In this document: piece after piece, positions 12,196-25,285 of the stretch
Layout of the letters: each line of letters begins with the position of its first letter
Numbering within the stretch: the first letter of the stretch is position 1
Assembly (NCBI GenBank): GCA_029747585.1
Contig: JAPEVF010000228.1
Span: 1-64,000, forward strand
DNA length: 64,000 nucleotides
DNA from: Pleurotus djamor
Taxonomy: Eukaryota > Basidiomycota > Agaricomycetes > Agaricales > Pleurotaceae
Direction of reading: 5' to 3'
Translations under genes and position numbers: made by a program
Notes under the pieces: model-generated
The model's input: only the letters and a program-made list of their open reading frames with translations
What the model was told of the DNA's origin: nothing
The model's database searches: none

Positions 12196-12793
12196 GCGGC
12201 TTTTCCCTAGCTACGATGACTCTTGGATACTTTCGACTCAAGGCACGAAACCCTTCGGACGCAGTCGTATGGTCTTCCCTTTCAGCTTCCCATTATCTCC
12301 GCGCTTCGACTACTTTCCGTGTAAATCCCGTTTGACCATGTCTCGAGACCTGTCTCGCTTTGTCTGATTTTGCCCATCCATCGCCCAGAGATACCTTTTC
12401 ATGACCTTGTGGCTCTATACGTAGCGAACGTATGGACCATTACATACCTCACCTCACACTTCTAGGGTCAGAAGACTTGTACGTCTATCTGACCCTTTCA
12501 TCTGCCACCGTTCCGTTCTCCGCGTTTCCTCCGAGCTACATCTCATCCTCAATCATGTCAATTCCCAGACTCACGGAATTACTACACATCCACTACAATC
12601 ACCTGTTCGAAGCTTTTCTGTACAATGTCTGGTAGAACGCGTGAAGTAATGCAGTCCAAGTTCTATGATAATTGAATGATATCGTATGCAAGTCAATTGT
12701 ATGAAAGCCAAAATGTGAGCAACAATAACCAAGATGCATGCAAAATAGGGTATGGTACAAGTGAGATCATCAATTATGCGCTTGTGGGCGCAC

Positions 12794-13906
12794 TCAACAC
12801 GCCGAATAAGATCCCATGCAGCCACAAGAACAAGCGAGCGAAGGCTGGGAAGATACGTTGAAGTCATAAGGGTAATGGAAGCCTGAATTAGAATCCCTGA
12901 TGGCGATGCCAGGATTGAAGGCACTATTCCCGTCAAAAACGGTTTGTCCAACCATGCCGTGAAACATGACTGAAGGAGGTGCTGGCTGGCAGAGCAGGGC
13001 ACTAGACGACAAGGGGAAGTTCCGAACGTTCCTTTGTTCCTTGACCTGTTGTAGGGGCTTCTCCTTGTTGCCCGGCTCTTCATCGAATGCCGCCGAATGC
13101 ATTAACAGGCGATTAAGGAAAGGCCGTCTTGGACGTGGATGATGGATTTCGATGGGCTCATCCACGATGGGAGGAGAAGCTGTGACATCAGATAAAGATG
13201 GCTGAAGTGGTGCGGAGGCAATATAGGATGGATCGAGATCAAGATGCGAAGATGTTGAATTTATGCTAATGGGCGCCGTTGGATGTGAAGCGGCGGTGAC
13301 AGGTTGTGGGATGGAAGAAAGAAGGTGCTGCAATGGGTAGGCAGCCGGCACGAACGTCTGGCCTTGTGAAGTAAAGGCTGATGGATGCATTGCCGTTGTA
13401 TATTGAGATGGGCGAGAAATTCCACGGTCCGTCAAAGCGGGAGTGAGTGTCTCGTCGCACGCTGTGTACGAGAGATCACTGTCACTTGATTCCGCAGGTG
13501 AAACCGAGCGAATGCTCGAGTCCACATGGGACGAAACGTCATCAGGATTGAATGATATTGGTATGGTCCAGGAATAGTCGTTGGTGCTGCAGTGTTGTTG
13601 TTCTGACATGGGACCCGAGTTGAGGGTGTTAGGATCGCCCCAATTCGACTGACCATAGGCCAATTGTGAGGTAGACGCGGCGTAACAGGGCGCAGCATGA
13701 TGAGTAGAATAGCTGCAAGCGTGGCCTTGGGCATCGACACAGCCTCCGTATCGAGAAGCCTGACAATAGTGGATGTCTGGAGAAGCGTACGGAGCCGTCT
13801 TCATCGTGGAGACAGTCGGAGAGTTGGATGGGAAATGGGGCGATGGGGGAACAGGATGGATAGCTGAATCTAGCCGGTTATTATATCCAGGATGCTGGGA
13901 AATCAT
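12794..13906 (-). CDS. Hypothetical single-exon low-complexity protein
   Basis: The single open frame of 370 residues has no visible intron and codon use similar to neighbouring genes. The sequence is rich in Ser, Pro, His and Tyr, as in disordered regulators. Two features stand out: a basic proline patch (HPRPRRPFLNRLLMHSAAF) near residue 275 and a cysteine-rich C-terminus (LACSCGCMGSYSAC). A second Cys/His-rich patch lies near residue 50. No known domain is recognised. The gene is convergent with the homeodomain-like gene and has a long 5' gap of about 2 kb upstream. Confidence 0.6.
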   Translation of the reverse strand: MISQHPGYNNRLDSAIHPVPPSPHFPSNSPTVSTMKTAPYASPDIHYCQASRYGGCVDAQGHACSYSTHHAAPCYAASTSQLAYGQSNWGDPNTLNSGPMSEQQHCSTNDYSWTIPISFNPDDVSSHVDSSIRSVSPAESSDSDLSYTACDETLTPALTDRGISRPSQYTTAMHPSAFTSQGQTFVPAAYPLQHLLSSIPQPVTAASHPTAPISINSTSSHLDLDPSYIASAPLQPSLSDVTASPPIVDEPIEIHHPRPRRPFLNRLLMHSAAFDEEPGNKEKPLQQVKEQRNVRNFPLSSSALLCQPAPPSVMFHGMVGQTVFDGNSAFNPGIAIRDSNSGFHYPYDFNVSSQPSLACSCGCMGSYSAC

Positions 13907-16001
13907 GCGGAGAATATAGAACGGAGCGATGTAAGCTCAGTCTTGGATCGTAAGAATATGGTCTGGGAGGAGGATAGATGCGTGATCAAGTATTACGCCG
14001 GAAGGAAGTCTTGCATCAATATCCGGTGGCGATGGAGAGATGGGCTCGCTTGTCCGAGGGGAGGAGAAAGAAGCTGGTCTGCAACCTGCAGGTCCTTATA
14101 ACCAATTGTCAAAGGAAAACGTGGAGCCATTCGCGCTACCTGGCCTTCCGATCTTAAGAGTTTCTCGCCACTGTGGCGCCACGGCTAGCCGGGGTTGTTA
14201 CTACGTATATGATAAGAAGGAAAAATAGAAAAACGGTCAGCAGAGCAACCATAATGGATGGAGATCAGGAACCGCACGGCTATGGGCGATACATTTTCGG
14301 GTGCGATAACATAAGAACTCAAAACCTGAGAAAAGCGAGAAGCAATCGTTAGCTCTCGGCGCCGTTACAGCATAACTGATTCAATATCATACCGGTTGGG
14401 TGGTCTTGGGTGGGTTTACCGGACCTATTTGCGCATTACAACTTACTATATCAGGCCAATCAGAATGGATTAGAAGCAGTCAGGATGCCAGGGCTAAGTC
14501 AATCAACGGGGTCTTAGTACCAGTGAAAGGGACACGCCGCTTCTTGAAAGACAGAGTCAAAGACCACAGGGTGAATGATGGATGCCTTTTCTTGCTCACG
14601 CCGCATTGCAGCGTTTCTAACTCCTAAACAAAGGGAAGCTAAGGGTAAATCGCGTGTTCACATGCTAAAAAAAAGGCGTACCGAAGGTTGTTCGTTGCCG
14701 AGGAGGCGTGCGATCATGTAACATGCAGTCGCGAGGTCTGCTGTAAGCTTTGCAACTCCAAGGTACAATTAGGAAGCAATAAGATTCGTCTCCAATCTCA
14801 TGCACATGTGTTATTGGCCTGTCGGCGAAAAGGTGAACATAACAAAAACGAATCAGGCTGATCAGTCCACAGATATGATATCAGCTCCTGGGTTTTGACG
14901 GTGACTCTTCTGACGTTTCCTCTCTCGGTGACGAACGTCTGACGGCTGTGGTGCGTGGGGCTCCCTGGGCAAGCACCATAATCACGCTAGGGACGTCAAA
15001 ATGAACAGGTTCGATGAAGTAGCCCAACGGGGAGGCATACCCATCGGGGGTTCCGATGTAGGTGGATGAACGTATTAGCAACAGATCGTTGAGCTTCGTA
15101 TGTAGGATGCGGTCTCCGTTGCTTTGCCTACTCTATAATATAGGTACGAGGGGCCGTGGGCGCGGAATGTGACGTACCACGAATTATTGACTCTCTAGTC
15201 CATTCTCCCGAACAATGTGAAAACTTCAGTGCTTAACGTTTAGCTCTGGATCTGAGTCACCGTCTGCCTCGCCAGCGAAGTATGCATGGTAAGTACCTCG
15301 GATCATCGCGAAAGGGCAAACGCCGTTGCCTACAGTACGTACACACTGTAGAGATTTAAAATGGTAGCGCGCTGACACGGAGGACTTTCCAACATCAGGT
15401 ATTGTGGAATTGACGTGGAATTGGCGTGAGGATAGCAATGCTTTACAGAGTGCGTGGGATCATGTGTCCAACAGTTTTGCGCAGCAACGGAGATACTTCC
15501 TCGCTGAGATCTAACCGTCACCGCGAGATGAATGATGGGATCTTTACAAAGAAGAGACGACGGACTGAACGTGAGGCCAAAAGAGAAAATTCGCGAAGAC
15601 TTACATAAATTGAATCGAAGAGCAAGCACATGGCGCAGCTAGCTGCTTGGATTTGTGTATACAATGCGGTCACAATTCGCCAATTGCACAACGCAGCGGC
15701 GAGACATCCCGACTTATGAGCTTTAAATTTATTGTAACGACTAACTTCAGTAGGTCGTGTAAGTACATCGGATCGACACATAAAGGAATGGTGGGGTGGA
15801 GGTGAGTGATAAAAAAGGTAGGCGAAGATGTCGGAGAACACCCCTGCTACTGATACTCTGTATATTCGCGAAAGGCGGAGGAAAGAAAAGGAAAAAAGAA
15901 AAGGAATAATATGGCACGCGTACACGGACAATCACAACAAAGGGGAAAAATAAAANGCGGAAATCCATTCCACAACCTGAGTGCTGAGCTGCAGGCAGCA
16001 C
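13907..16001. other. Intergenic stretch without a convincing gene
   Basis: No supported gene was found in about 2.1 kb. A minus-strand open frame at 14881-15081 (TYIGTPDGYASPLGYFIEPV) reads somewhat protein-like and could be the last exon of a small unrecognised gene extending to about 15330. No start or complete splice set could be assigned. The rest holds short open frames of no character. One N lies at 15956. Confidence 0.4.
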
Positions 16002-16886
16002 CTACTCGGCTACAACCAAACTCTCCATGACCCTTTGAACGTGGTCCATACCACCCTGGGCAGGACTATCACGGCCTCCACCGGCGCTCAACATCCTTGG
16101 AGGCAATCCAGGGTGCCTGACACCCAACGCTGCGCCGAGCATCCTTTTGCCAGGATCGCCGATCCTAGGCGGGGCCATCTCGTGGGCACTAGAAGTGACT
16201 ATTGCTGCATCGTTGGGTAGGGAATTTGCTCCTCCCAGAGTCGTTTCTCCCAATGAAGAGCTGATCAGAGCGTTCAATGTGGGCTGAAAGGGAAGGGAGG
16301 GGAGAGTGGGAGAAGGCTCGCGACCATTGATAGGGTTTTGTTCGGAAATGACGACATGCTGCGTGTGGTTGCCGTTGTTGCTGTTACTCATACGGATTTG
16401 CCCTAGGCTCCGTCCGTTGGGGATGACGGAGATGGAAGCTGCGCGAGCGGTGTGGCTTCGAGAGGGATTTGAATTGTGGCGTGTGTTGACTGTTTGGATG
16501 ACAGATTGTGCGTCTGGGCCATCGTAAGGCCTGACGACGGCAGTCCCGGTCGCTGAGGTCAAGATGGAAGGGGGAAAAGCGAGTGCGTGAAGGTAAGCTT
16601 TCTTTGCTATAGAAAAATCAAGCATGTCAGCGCCTTGCCAGATCCAATAATAGCGCTACGGGCGCAACGCGGGGGCGTCCGCAATATGAAACATACCGAC
16701 TGTAGCATCTTGAAAGACGATATACAAGCTAGTGTCGTCCTTCCACTTGATCTTGAAGCCGCCATTAACACTCTCCCAGTCCGAGAACGCGGCCTGGATG
16801 TCCTTGGTCTTCAACTCCTTTGGGAAGCCTGTCAGAGACAGGATACGGGTGACTGAAGCCGACAATCCAGCGAGCGATGCGGCCAT
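16002..16886 (-). CDS. RRM-like domain protein, R3HCC1-type
   Basis: There are two exons, 16697-16886 and 16002-16606, with a 90-bp intron. The first 70 residues form an RRM-like fold: ILSLTGFPKELKTKDIQAAF, then GGFKIKWKDDTSLYIVFQD, then an alanine/leucine helix after the splice junction (AKKAYLHALAFP). This arrangement resembles the C-terminal RRM-like domain of animal R3HCC1 and R3HCC1L, and similar fungal proteins. A role in RNA binding is inferred from the fold; the R3H domain itself is not seen. The rest is low-complexity, with a C-terminal SAGGGRDSPAQGGMDHVQRV segment. The product is about 264 residues. Its start lies 561 bp from the divergent SIKE-like gene. Confidence 0.75.
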
Positions 16887-17447
16887 TATTTAAACTGATA
16901 CGGTGAAGGTGAATCCGGGAGTGCGAGAGAAGGAAAACGTTGACGAAGTGGCCCAATGAAAAAAGCTGGAAGAGAAGTACGAAGGGATTTATGGGGTTTA
17001 AAAAGGCTGATATAATGCGTAGCGGGAGGCAAGAATGGGATTCCGAGCCAAAGAGTGCGAATGTGGTGAATACAGAGAGGAGAGGTGGCGAGGACAGATG
17101 AGAGAGGAGAAAAAAGAGACGGGCCTTGCGTTTCCATCAAATCCCTTTTCCTCGTTAAATCAAAACAAATCTGACATTATTTCGCACGCTCACATTTACC
17201 TCATACAAAGTGCTGCGTCCTCGTTGGCACATATCGCTTATATTGTCCGAAATGCACCCTCGTTTCAACCCAGCAGGCCATGACGCTGACAGCGAGGAAG
17301 GCAGCCGCGCCAACGGAGACGACGATGAGCAGGAGGCCAAAGGATTCGAAGGCGTCGTGTTTGGCCGTGCTTGCTTCACCTGGCAACATCAAACGATCCC
17401 TGACCACAAGCGCCGCCCTCTCATCCAAATTATCCACCAAGCCCACC

Positions 17448-18688
17448 ATGGACAACGAGCTTGTGCGCGTATGGCAGCTCATCTGCGAGCTCAGCGAGCA
17501 GCTGGCCATGAACCAAAAGGTCACCTCCAACCTGCTGTCCCATGCAGCAACTCTCAAGGTCATTCCGTTCATTTTTCAAATACTTGGCCGACCGTCTAAA
17601 GTCCAATAGACCCAGGCCTCAGAGTCGGTTACGGGGTTTTCGTTGCGGAGATGCAACACAGATATCTCGAAAGGTTAGCCCACGCAATACTCCAACGACA
17701 GCTCATTGACACGTCTCGCAGAGGTCTTTGATTCCGAACTGGAGCGACTAAATGCGTCAACTATCATCGAGAACAGAACGCTGGTGCAAGAAAACAAGCA
17801 GCTCAGCTTGCTGCTCAAAGAGTACGAGACCACAATGGAGACTATCATGTCGAAATTTCGAAACCATGCAGTATGTCACCGTTACGCTGTTCCCTCGATG
17901 CGACCTATCTCATGTCAACCCAGCTAGCCGCTCAAAACCACGAACTCACGCTCACAAAACATTACGAAGCATTGCTATCATCTCGCGAAACACAATCCAT
18001 GAACTCCGATATGAACTCGACCATAAACTTGCAATGGTCGATACACCGACTCTCACATCACTTGCGAAACCTTCTTCGTTCCATGTCTGGCGAACCACCA
18101 GATTCCGACTCTCTTATAGAGGATCCGGACTACGATGGAGATGTAGAGCCCGTGAACCTTGAAGAATTACAACAACTTGTGGACCGCTTGACAGAACGCG
18201 AGGACGGCGGTGACTGGGCAATTGAACGCGAAATCGAAATCGACAGACTCGAGAAGGAAAACCATCAGCTTCGTCAAATGCTAGGGATCGACGACGATAC
18301 GCTGGCAGTTAATGGTGTCACGGTCGACAAAGAACAGTTAGAACTTATGAAGCGTCATCCTATGTTTGTTCGACGCACTTCTGCATCTCCTGGAGACGGT
18401 GATGTCAATGGTCGCGCACCCTTATGGGAGTCGACCAATGGACAGGCAGATGGGGGCACGGACATGCCGGGACCACCCATGCCCCGGTCGCTTGATGTAC
18501 CCCCTGGGTCGCGTATGGGGATGCAACTTCGCCGACACGCTATCTTCGGTGCAGGGAGAGGAGCTGGGAGAGGAGTTTCGTCGTTGATGGCTCCGCCCCC
18601 TCAGCCACCAACAGAACAACTAAATTACCTCCAGTGGCCGCCATCACCTGCGCCTCGTCTTGTGCGTCCATGGAGACCTACCGATTAG
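17448..18688 (+). CDS. SIKE/FGFR1OP2-family coiled-coil protein (STRIPAK-type)
   Basis: Members of this coiled-coil family are subunits of the STRIPAK phosphatase-kinase complex (SIP complex in fission yeast), which controls septation, hyphal fusion and development. Four exons join cleanly: 17448-17558, 17610-17673, 17722-17870 and 17924-18688. The family core is evident: [20 protein letters not shown], then [13 protein letters not shown], then [19 protein letters not shown], then [21 protein letters not shown] charged region after residue 150 includes a second coiled coil, and the tail is glycine/proline-rich. The start at 17448 sits in an excellent context (ccaccatgg). An in-frame ATG at 17280 would add 56 poorly conserved residues. 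The product is about 360 residues. Which fungal subunit it matches was not decided. Confidence 0.85.
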
Positions 18689-19012
18689 AGCTCCCCCTCC
18701 CGATATTATATGGATCGCTTTCGCCTTTGTATCTTCGGTATACCCTTTGTATCATTATCACTCTGTTTCAATTTCTCATCTAATGATTATTTGCTGCAAA
18801 CTTTCCTGAGTGATTGGTGAGTTCATGCTCTTTGACGAACTGCCCCCTTGCTCACCCTTATCACAGTACAGTGGAAGAAGTGGAATAGATTCCGTTTGGT
18901 GGCGTCGTGATCTAATCTAATCTAGATCTTATCTTAATTGTGTCGCCGTTTCGTCATCACGTTCCACGAAGGCTGTCCTGGTTCCTTGTTCTTTTCTTTC
19001 CCTCGACACACC

Positions 19013-20394
19013 ATGTCTGCAAGCGAATCAACCCAGAGCATCCCCCAACAATCATCTACGTCGTCTACTCTACAGAGATGGACGACATTTGGAAAATCCA
19101 AGAAACCCACAGTAGTGTTTCCACCTCCGTCGTGGGGTCTAGAGGAGGAAGTCACCCCTCCTCCAGAGCAACAACAGAGTCGAACCAGTACCCCGTTACC
19201 TGCTGCCGACGACGCGATGCCTCCTCCCCCTGAACCCGCTACCATCGCTCAGACCATTCGCAGCCTTGTCAGTTCGCTTCCACCGATTCCCTCGTCGTCA
19301 AAAGGCACTCAAACACCAGCAAGTACTCAAGTGGATCCTAAGGGTCCACCGGTTCTGGAGAATTTAGATGCGAAACTCATGGCGTGGTTGTCGTCAGAGG
19401 CGGTAATGAATGGGTACTACGCGGGAAAGGACTCTGTGTTCTCTGCGCTCGATCGCTTGAAGCGGCCCTTGAAGAAGGATGGCCATGATGAATCGACGAG
19501 TGGTAGTGGTGGTCAGGCGTCACAGGGAGCTGCGGAGACGACGGACCGTGTTGGAGTTGATGGAGTGATGATGTATACGCCGCTTATACCGACCAGTGAC
19601 TCTCAAGTTGAGTTGGCGGATGAAGATCCTGAATTGGAGTATGTTGATCCAGAGGATTTGGTTCCAAAACCAACTGGTAGTGAAGCGCAAGCGGGATCGT
19701 CGAGTGCGGAAGCGGGACCATCAACCTCGAAGACAAAGTCGCGGTTACATAGGCTGTTTGGATGGAATAAGTCGAATGCATCAGAGGCCCCGGAGAATCA
19801 GCCTCAGAAACTGGAGAAGACCACGGTGCCTAAACATGTGTGGGTACCCTCGGAGACGAATATATCTGTTCAGGTTATGTGGTGGGGATACAGGATGTGC
19901 GTCTATTGTGATTCAAGCCTTGGTCCTCCCCTGACCTACCATTCCCTTCCTCGTTTAGATACCTACCACCTCCGGTCATGGCGTCTCTGGATAATGGCTC
20001 GATCGTTGCCACTAAACGCGCGGCGATGATAGCAACAGCTCTGAAATGGATGCTTGACAAGATCCCAACGATGATGGTTCCTCCGACGTTACGTCCAGCG
20101 TTAGCTCTGTTCAAAAGACTTGCACCGTTCGCTGGGTATATCGGGGTTGTTATCGCATGGAGCTGGAAATCTATCAAAGCAAATGACGTCGGTATGTTGC
20201 ACTACTCTTTGCTATTCCGCGTTGTGTCCCCCTTACCCTGTACAACAGGTGGGGGCGTTACATTGACGGCTACATGGTTGCTCACTGCCGCGCTCATTCC
20301 ATCTCCTTGGGAAGTCACCCCCGAACGTCACCTTGTGGAACCTAAACCGAAGCCCGGCACTACTGCAACACAAACAGAAGCGCCTAAGAAATGA
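19013..20394 (+). CDS. Hypothetical protein with C-terminal membrane helices
   Basis: Three exons join in frame: 19013-19896, 19959-20191 and 20249-20394, about 420 residues. The first two thirds are soluble and proline/serine-rich (PPPSWGLEEEVTPPPEQQQS), with a small helical domain around KLMAWLSSEAVMNGYYAGKD and a basic patch (KSRLHRLFGW). The last third is hydrophobic: TKRAAMIATALKWMLDKIPT, LAPFAGYIGVVIAWSWK and TLTATWLLTAALIPSPW are likely membrane segments. The splice after GYR joins to IYLPPPVMASLDNG in the correct phase. The family is not recognised. An intracellular membrane protein with a cytosolic N-terminus is inference. Confidence 0.7.
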
Positions 20395-20820
20395 CGTCTA
20401 GCTACGCTTGCTTCTCGCAGATAAAGACATTTTTATACAGACATTGAACTCTGCATTTGTACACTACTCCCGTTCACGATCATAATCATGACACCTAGAA
20501 TGTTCCCATTCAAAGTCGCCACCAGCCGGAATTTCATCCTTCTGAACCCCCTTCATCGTACGGTTCCCTTCAGGAAGTAGGAAGTGGAGCTTCCTGAGTA
20601 TCCCAATTATCTCGTGTGCCTCTTGTTGACTCCATGTCTTTCTTTGAAACAGACTAGCATCATAGCGACTTTCACGGAAATGACTTAGTCGTAACCATAC
20701 GCTGCTGTCCTCGGCAGCTTGCTGGCAGCTAGTCTCACTAGTGCTGGCGGCTTCAATTCACTCAGAACTACCTGTTTACAACAGCTTTTCCCNTCTCCTC
20801 TTGTCCATGTCGCACCCACT

Positions 20821-23800
20821 ATGAGTGGGTATACCTCGTCCAGACCGTCCTCGTCCACTACCCGGTTTCAAAGCTCGTCTGATAGCGAGAAAACCAGTAA
20901 GCTTCTCCTTTTCTTTTTGGTATGTGAATGTTGGTTCGTTGGTGTTGAAGCTTGGGTTGTTCTCTTTGTGCAGTGGTTGCTCGTCCAAATATTCAAGAGG
21001 TGGCGGAATTCGACGATCCTAATATTGATCCGGAGAGTTCATTCCTTGATACTCTTGGTAAGTATTCAAGCTGAAGTGTTGAATACACTCAATGAATCTG
21101 TTGTAGAGGAGGATTCGCCTTATCCGGAAGTTCGATCTGCGGTTTCGAATACGGATGACGTTAGGATACCTGTCTCGACGTTCCGTGCATGGCTCATTGG
21201 TATGAGAGGATCTCTCCGAGTCTGATTGATGGAAAACTAATGATTTACTAGGTATACTGTGGGCGATCCTTATACCCGTGCGTTGCGCTTTCGGCTTCCT
21301 GCTTATGCATGCCATCTAACCATAATTTAGGGATTGAATCAATTCTTCTACTTCCGATATCCTTCCGTAACCATTGGTGGAGTAGGCAATGTTCTTCACC
21401 GCTTTTTCTCAAAATTCAACACACCCTGTTTGCATATAGATCGTTGCACAGCTGCTTTCCTTCCCGGTTGGTCGAGCATGGGCGGCTGTGATGCCTGAAG
21501 TTCGCATACTTGGGGTATCGCTAAACCCAGGTCCTTTCACGATAAAAGAGCATGTAAGTCGCCATGGGTGAATCGTCGCCATTCTTGAGCTAATTGTTTC
21601 CAGGTATTGATCACTATTATGGCGTCGTATGTCGTTCCTTAGACCCACTCAGAACAGCAACTCACCTGATGATCGCACAGTGTCGGTGCTAGCTCAGGTT
21701 AGTCGTTCCTATCCGTACCTAACTCCTTTTGCTGATTCGTGTGACATAGCTTATGCGGCGAGTATGGCATATCCGAGGATTCGCCCAGTGGACTGACCCC
21801 CTCTGCAGACTGATATCATTGCCGTACAACGGGTGTACTATCAGCAAATCTACAACTTCTCCTGTAATGACCAACTCTCCCCTTTCCATTCGTCCTCGCT
21901 CATCACATGTTAGATCAATGGATGTTGACCATGTCTACGCAACTGATTGGCTTTTCAATTGGTGGTATTGGTCGACGTTTCCTTGTCCAACCACCATCCA
22001 TGAGTAAGTCCACACGCCGGTATCCTCTTCGTCCACAAAGATTGACTTCATAATTCATAGTATGGCCTTCAAATCTCGTGACATGTACTCTCTTTAACAC
22101 TTTGCATTCCCAAGTCTACGCTGGTGTCGGTCTACGAGGTGGTATGAGTAGAGAGAAGTTCTTCTTTATCTTCTTCGCAGCATCTGCTTGCTGGTGTCAG
22201 TTTGATGACTCTCTTCAGTGTTTACGTTGCTAACCACTACCTCAGATATCTTCCCTGGATACCTCTTCCAAGCTCTTAGTGTGTTCACTTGGGTAAGTTG
22301 ATTTCTCCTTCCTTATAGAAGCAACTCTTATCGGCCGCATAGGTTTGCTGGATAGCGCCAAACAATGTGGTGCGTCTTCCATCCCTGCTGAACCTTACAA
22401 CGAAACCTGAGACGCTACTCTAGGTTATCAACCAAATGTTCGGGTATGTGTAACGTGTAATCTTGCCTTCAATACATCCACGGGACTGACTTCGCGCTAC
22501 ATAGCTATCAACACGGAATGGTAAGCTAGACTCACGGCTTCATCATGTACAACTCTCACTTCGGCCACTACCTATAGGGAATGAGGTATGCCTGATATCA
22601 GCCAACGGTTGTCGCTATGGATCTCAAACCCATTTCGCAGCTTGTTGACCTTCGACTGGGCTCAGATATCTTACATAGGGAGCCCGTGAGTCGCAATGAA
22701 TTCTCACCTCTTGCAGCATCACTAAGGCACATCTAACCTCCAGTCTCGCTACTCCCTGTGAGTCGCACTCCCTTGCCTTCCCTCTTTCTTACTAACGTCC
22801 CTGAAGGGTGGGCAGAGGCCAACGTTGCTGCGGGCTTCGTCATCTTTTTCTGTAAGCCAACTTCGCTTCAGTCTCAAATACTTGCGCTGAAGAGGTCTTT
22901 CAGGGATACTGACGCCTGTACTCTATGTATGTCTTTGCGTCATCTTCTCCGTGGCCCTGACACGAATTGACGCAGTACATGAACGTCTGGGACTCGCAAT
23001 ACATGCCGTAGGTTTTATTGTCCTCTGTATTTACGACGGCAAACTCAGCCCAATGCCTTAGGATATCCTCCCGAGGATCGTACGATAACACTGGGCATAC
23101 CTACAACGTTAGCCGGATTATCGATGAAGACGCATCACTCAACGTAACCGCGTACATGAATTACAGCCCGATATTCCTCTCGTACGTATCCTCCATACCC
23201 TTCGCCCAAAGCTAGCCAAGATTAACAATTAACATCACGTCCCTACTACAGAACGACGTTCGCCGTATCTTACGGCCTGTCCTTCGCCTCAATCACAGCG
23301 ACCTTGACGCATGCCCTTCTGTTTTACCGAAAGCAAATCTGGACGCAAGCTCGCAAGTCGATGAGCGAACAGGCTGACATCCATGCTCGTTTGATGTCGA
23401 GATATGCTCAAGTCCCCGACTGGTGGTACCTCATCATATTCCGTTAGTCAACCTCACCCATCGAGGTTCTCGAAGCTAATAGCGATCCACCTGCTTAGTG
23501 GTGATGTTTGCATTCGGCGTCATATGCATCAAGGTTTGGGAAGTCGGACTTCCTGTGTGGGGCCTCGTACTCGCTCTAGGTGTCGGTAAGGAGCGAGCTA
23601 ACCATGCGATCCAAAACACTATCTCACATGTTCCTTCCTTTCCCTTCTCCTTTTCCCCGCCAGCTTTCTTCTACATCATCCCAATCGGTATGATCCAAGC
23701 GATAACAAACCAACAAGTCGGGTTGAAGTAAGTTCCAGTTCCATGACCCTAACCTAACCCCTTCGTGACCTTGATTAACGATCAACTGACAATTCATCTG

Positions 23801-25285
23801 CCTCATCATCCATCTTTTCCGTCCCCGTTTCCGTTCCCGTTTGATAGCGTCATCTCGGAACTCATCGTCGGATACGTCCTACCTGGAAAACCGATCGCGA
23901 TGATGATGTTCAAGACGTATGGTTACATCACCATGTCCCAAGGTAAGTAACTCACCACCACCCCTTTCTTAGTGGCAAATGAAATAAACGATTATTCTTT
24001 TTTTTTGTTGTAGCTCTTACATTTACATCTGACTTCAAACTGGGACATTACATGAAAATCCCTCCGAGAACGATGTTCTTCGCTCAGGTTCTATGCGCTA
24101 TGATTGCTGGGACTGTGCAGTTAGGCGTGCAGTCCTGGATGTTCACGAATATTCCGTGGGTATAATCGAAATCGCTTGATGAATGCGTTGCTGACCTTGT
24201 GTGCAGGAAAATGTGCTCTGCAGACCAAGAAAATAATTTCATCTGTCCGAATACAGAGGTCTTCGGTACGGCATCGATCGGTAAGTCTAACTTGTGTGGC
24301 TGCTCATAGGAACGTTTCTGACAATACACGATCTGAAGTTTGGGGAGTCATTGGTCCAGCTCGTCAATTCTCACCAGGACATACATACTAGTGAGTTTCG
24401 GCTCGTACTACTGCTATCTGTCTTGTTGCTTAACGTATCTCACCCACGACTCTAGTGGTAAGACACTCGTCAGCACTCCGACGCGTCTAGAGCTCACAGG
24501 TATTCATAGCATTGACATACTTCTTCCTTCTCGGTGCACTGTGTCCGTTGCTCGCATGGGCACTGGTCAGGAGGTTCCCAGAGAGTTGGATACGGTACCT
24601 GAAGTGCGTACACGATCTACTTCTACGGTACACTATCAATCTCTAATGCGTTCTTTCTTCTAGCTTCCCGTTAGTTGTCTTTTCCACCTTCTCATTCGCA
24701 CGAAAGTACACTAAGAATACATCCTTCATCGATACAGTGTGATATTCTCCGGAACAGGATCCATCCCACCCGCCAACGCGGTGAACTACGTGACCTGGTG
24801 CATCGTTGGGTTCATCTTCCAATACATCATCCGAAGAAGACACTTCTCATGGTGGACCAAATATAATTGTAAGTCTTCCACTTCCAGTCAACCTCTCAAG
24901 TCCTATGTTTATCTGGCCGTTAAGATGTGTTATCCGCTGCTTTGGATTCGGGAGTGGCAATCGCGACGGTGATGATATTCTTTTGGTGAGTTTCCCTTCC
25001 CCCTTCCATCCCTATGTTGGTAATAACCCATCCGTCGCGCCAGCCTGCAATACCCTGCGAACGGAACGATAGGGAAGCATACCGTCCAAGCGTGGTGGGG
25101 AAATACAGTGCATAGACACAACGCTGATGCTCATGGGACGCCGCTGAGGAGAGTCGCTGAGGGTCGAACATTCGGGTGAGTTTCTTCCGTCCCAATTTCC
25201 ATCGCATCTAGCCTTTCTGTGAACGATTTCTAATCACTCCGTGTGCTGTCATGTTCATATTCCCAGACCGACGACGTGGAGGTAG
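20821..25285 (+). CDS. OPT-family oligopeptide transporter
   Basis: OPT proteins import small peptides, glutathione or metal chelates by proton symport across the plasma membrane. The gene is cut into about 25 short exons, which chain into one product of roughly 750 residues. The soluble N-terminus is acidic. The family signature NPGPF occurs at about 21525 (VSLNPGPFTIKEHVL), in the fourth resolved segment. Further conserved blocks are WAAVMPEVRILG, GVGLRGGMSREKFF, YRKQIWTQARKSMS, IGYVLPGKP-like GYVLPGKPIAMMMFKTYG, SDFKLGHYMKIPPRTMFFAQ, FSGTGSIPPANAVNYVTWC and VQAWWGNTVHRHNADAHGTP. The final exon encodes GPTTWR and stops at 25285. Compared with yeast Opt1 and Opt2 the layout is ordinary. The ATG at 20821 is preceded by an N at 20793. 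Confidence 0.92.

Noticed and set aside
17280..17447. Upstream in-frame start for the SIKE-like protein
   Set aside because: Would add 56 residues without family similarity, while the ATG at 17448 has an excellent context and starts at the conserved block.
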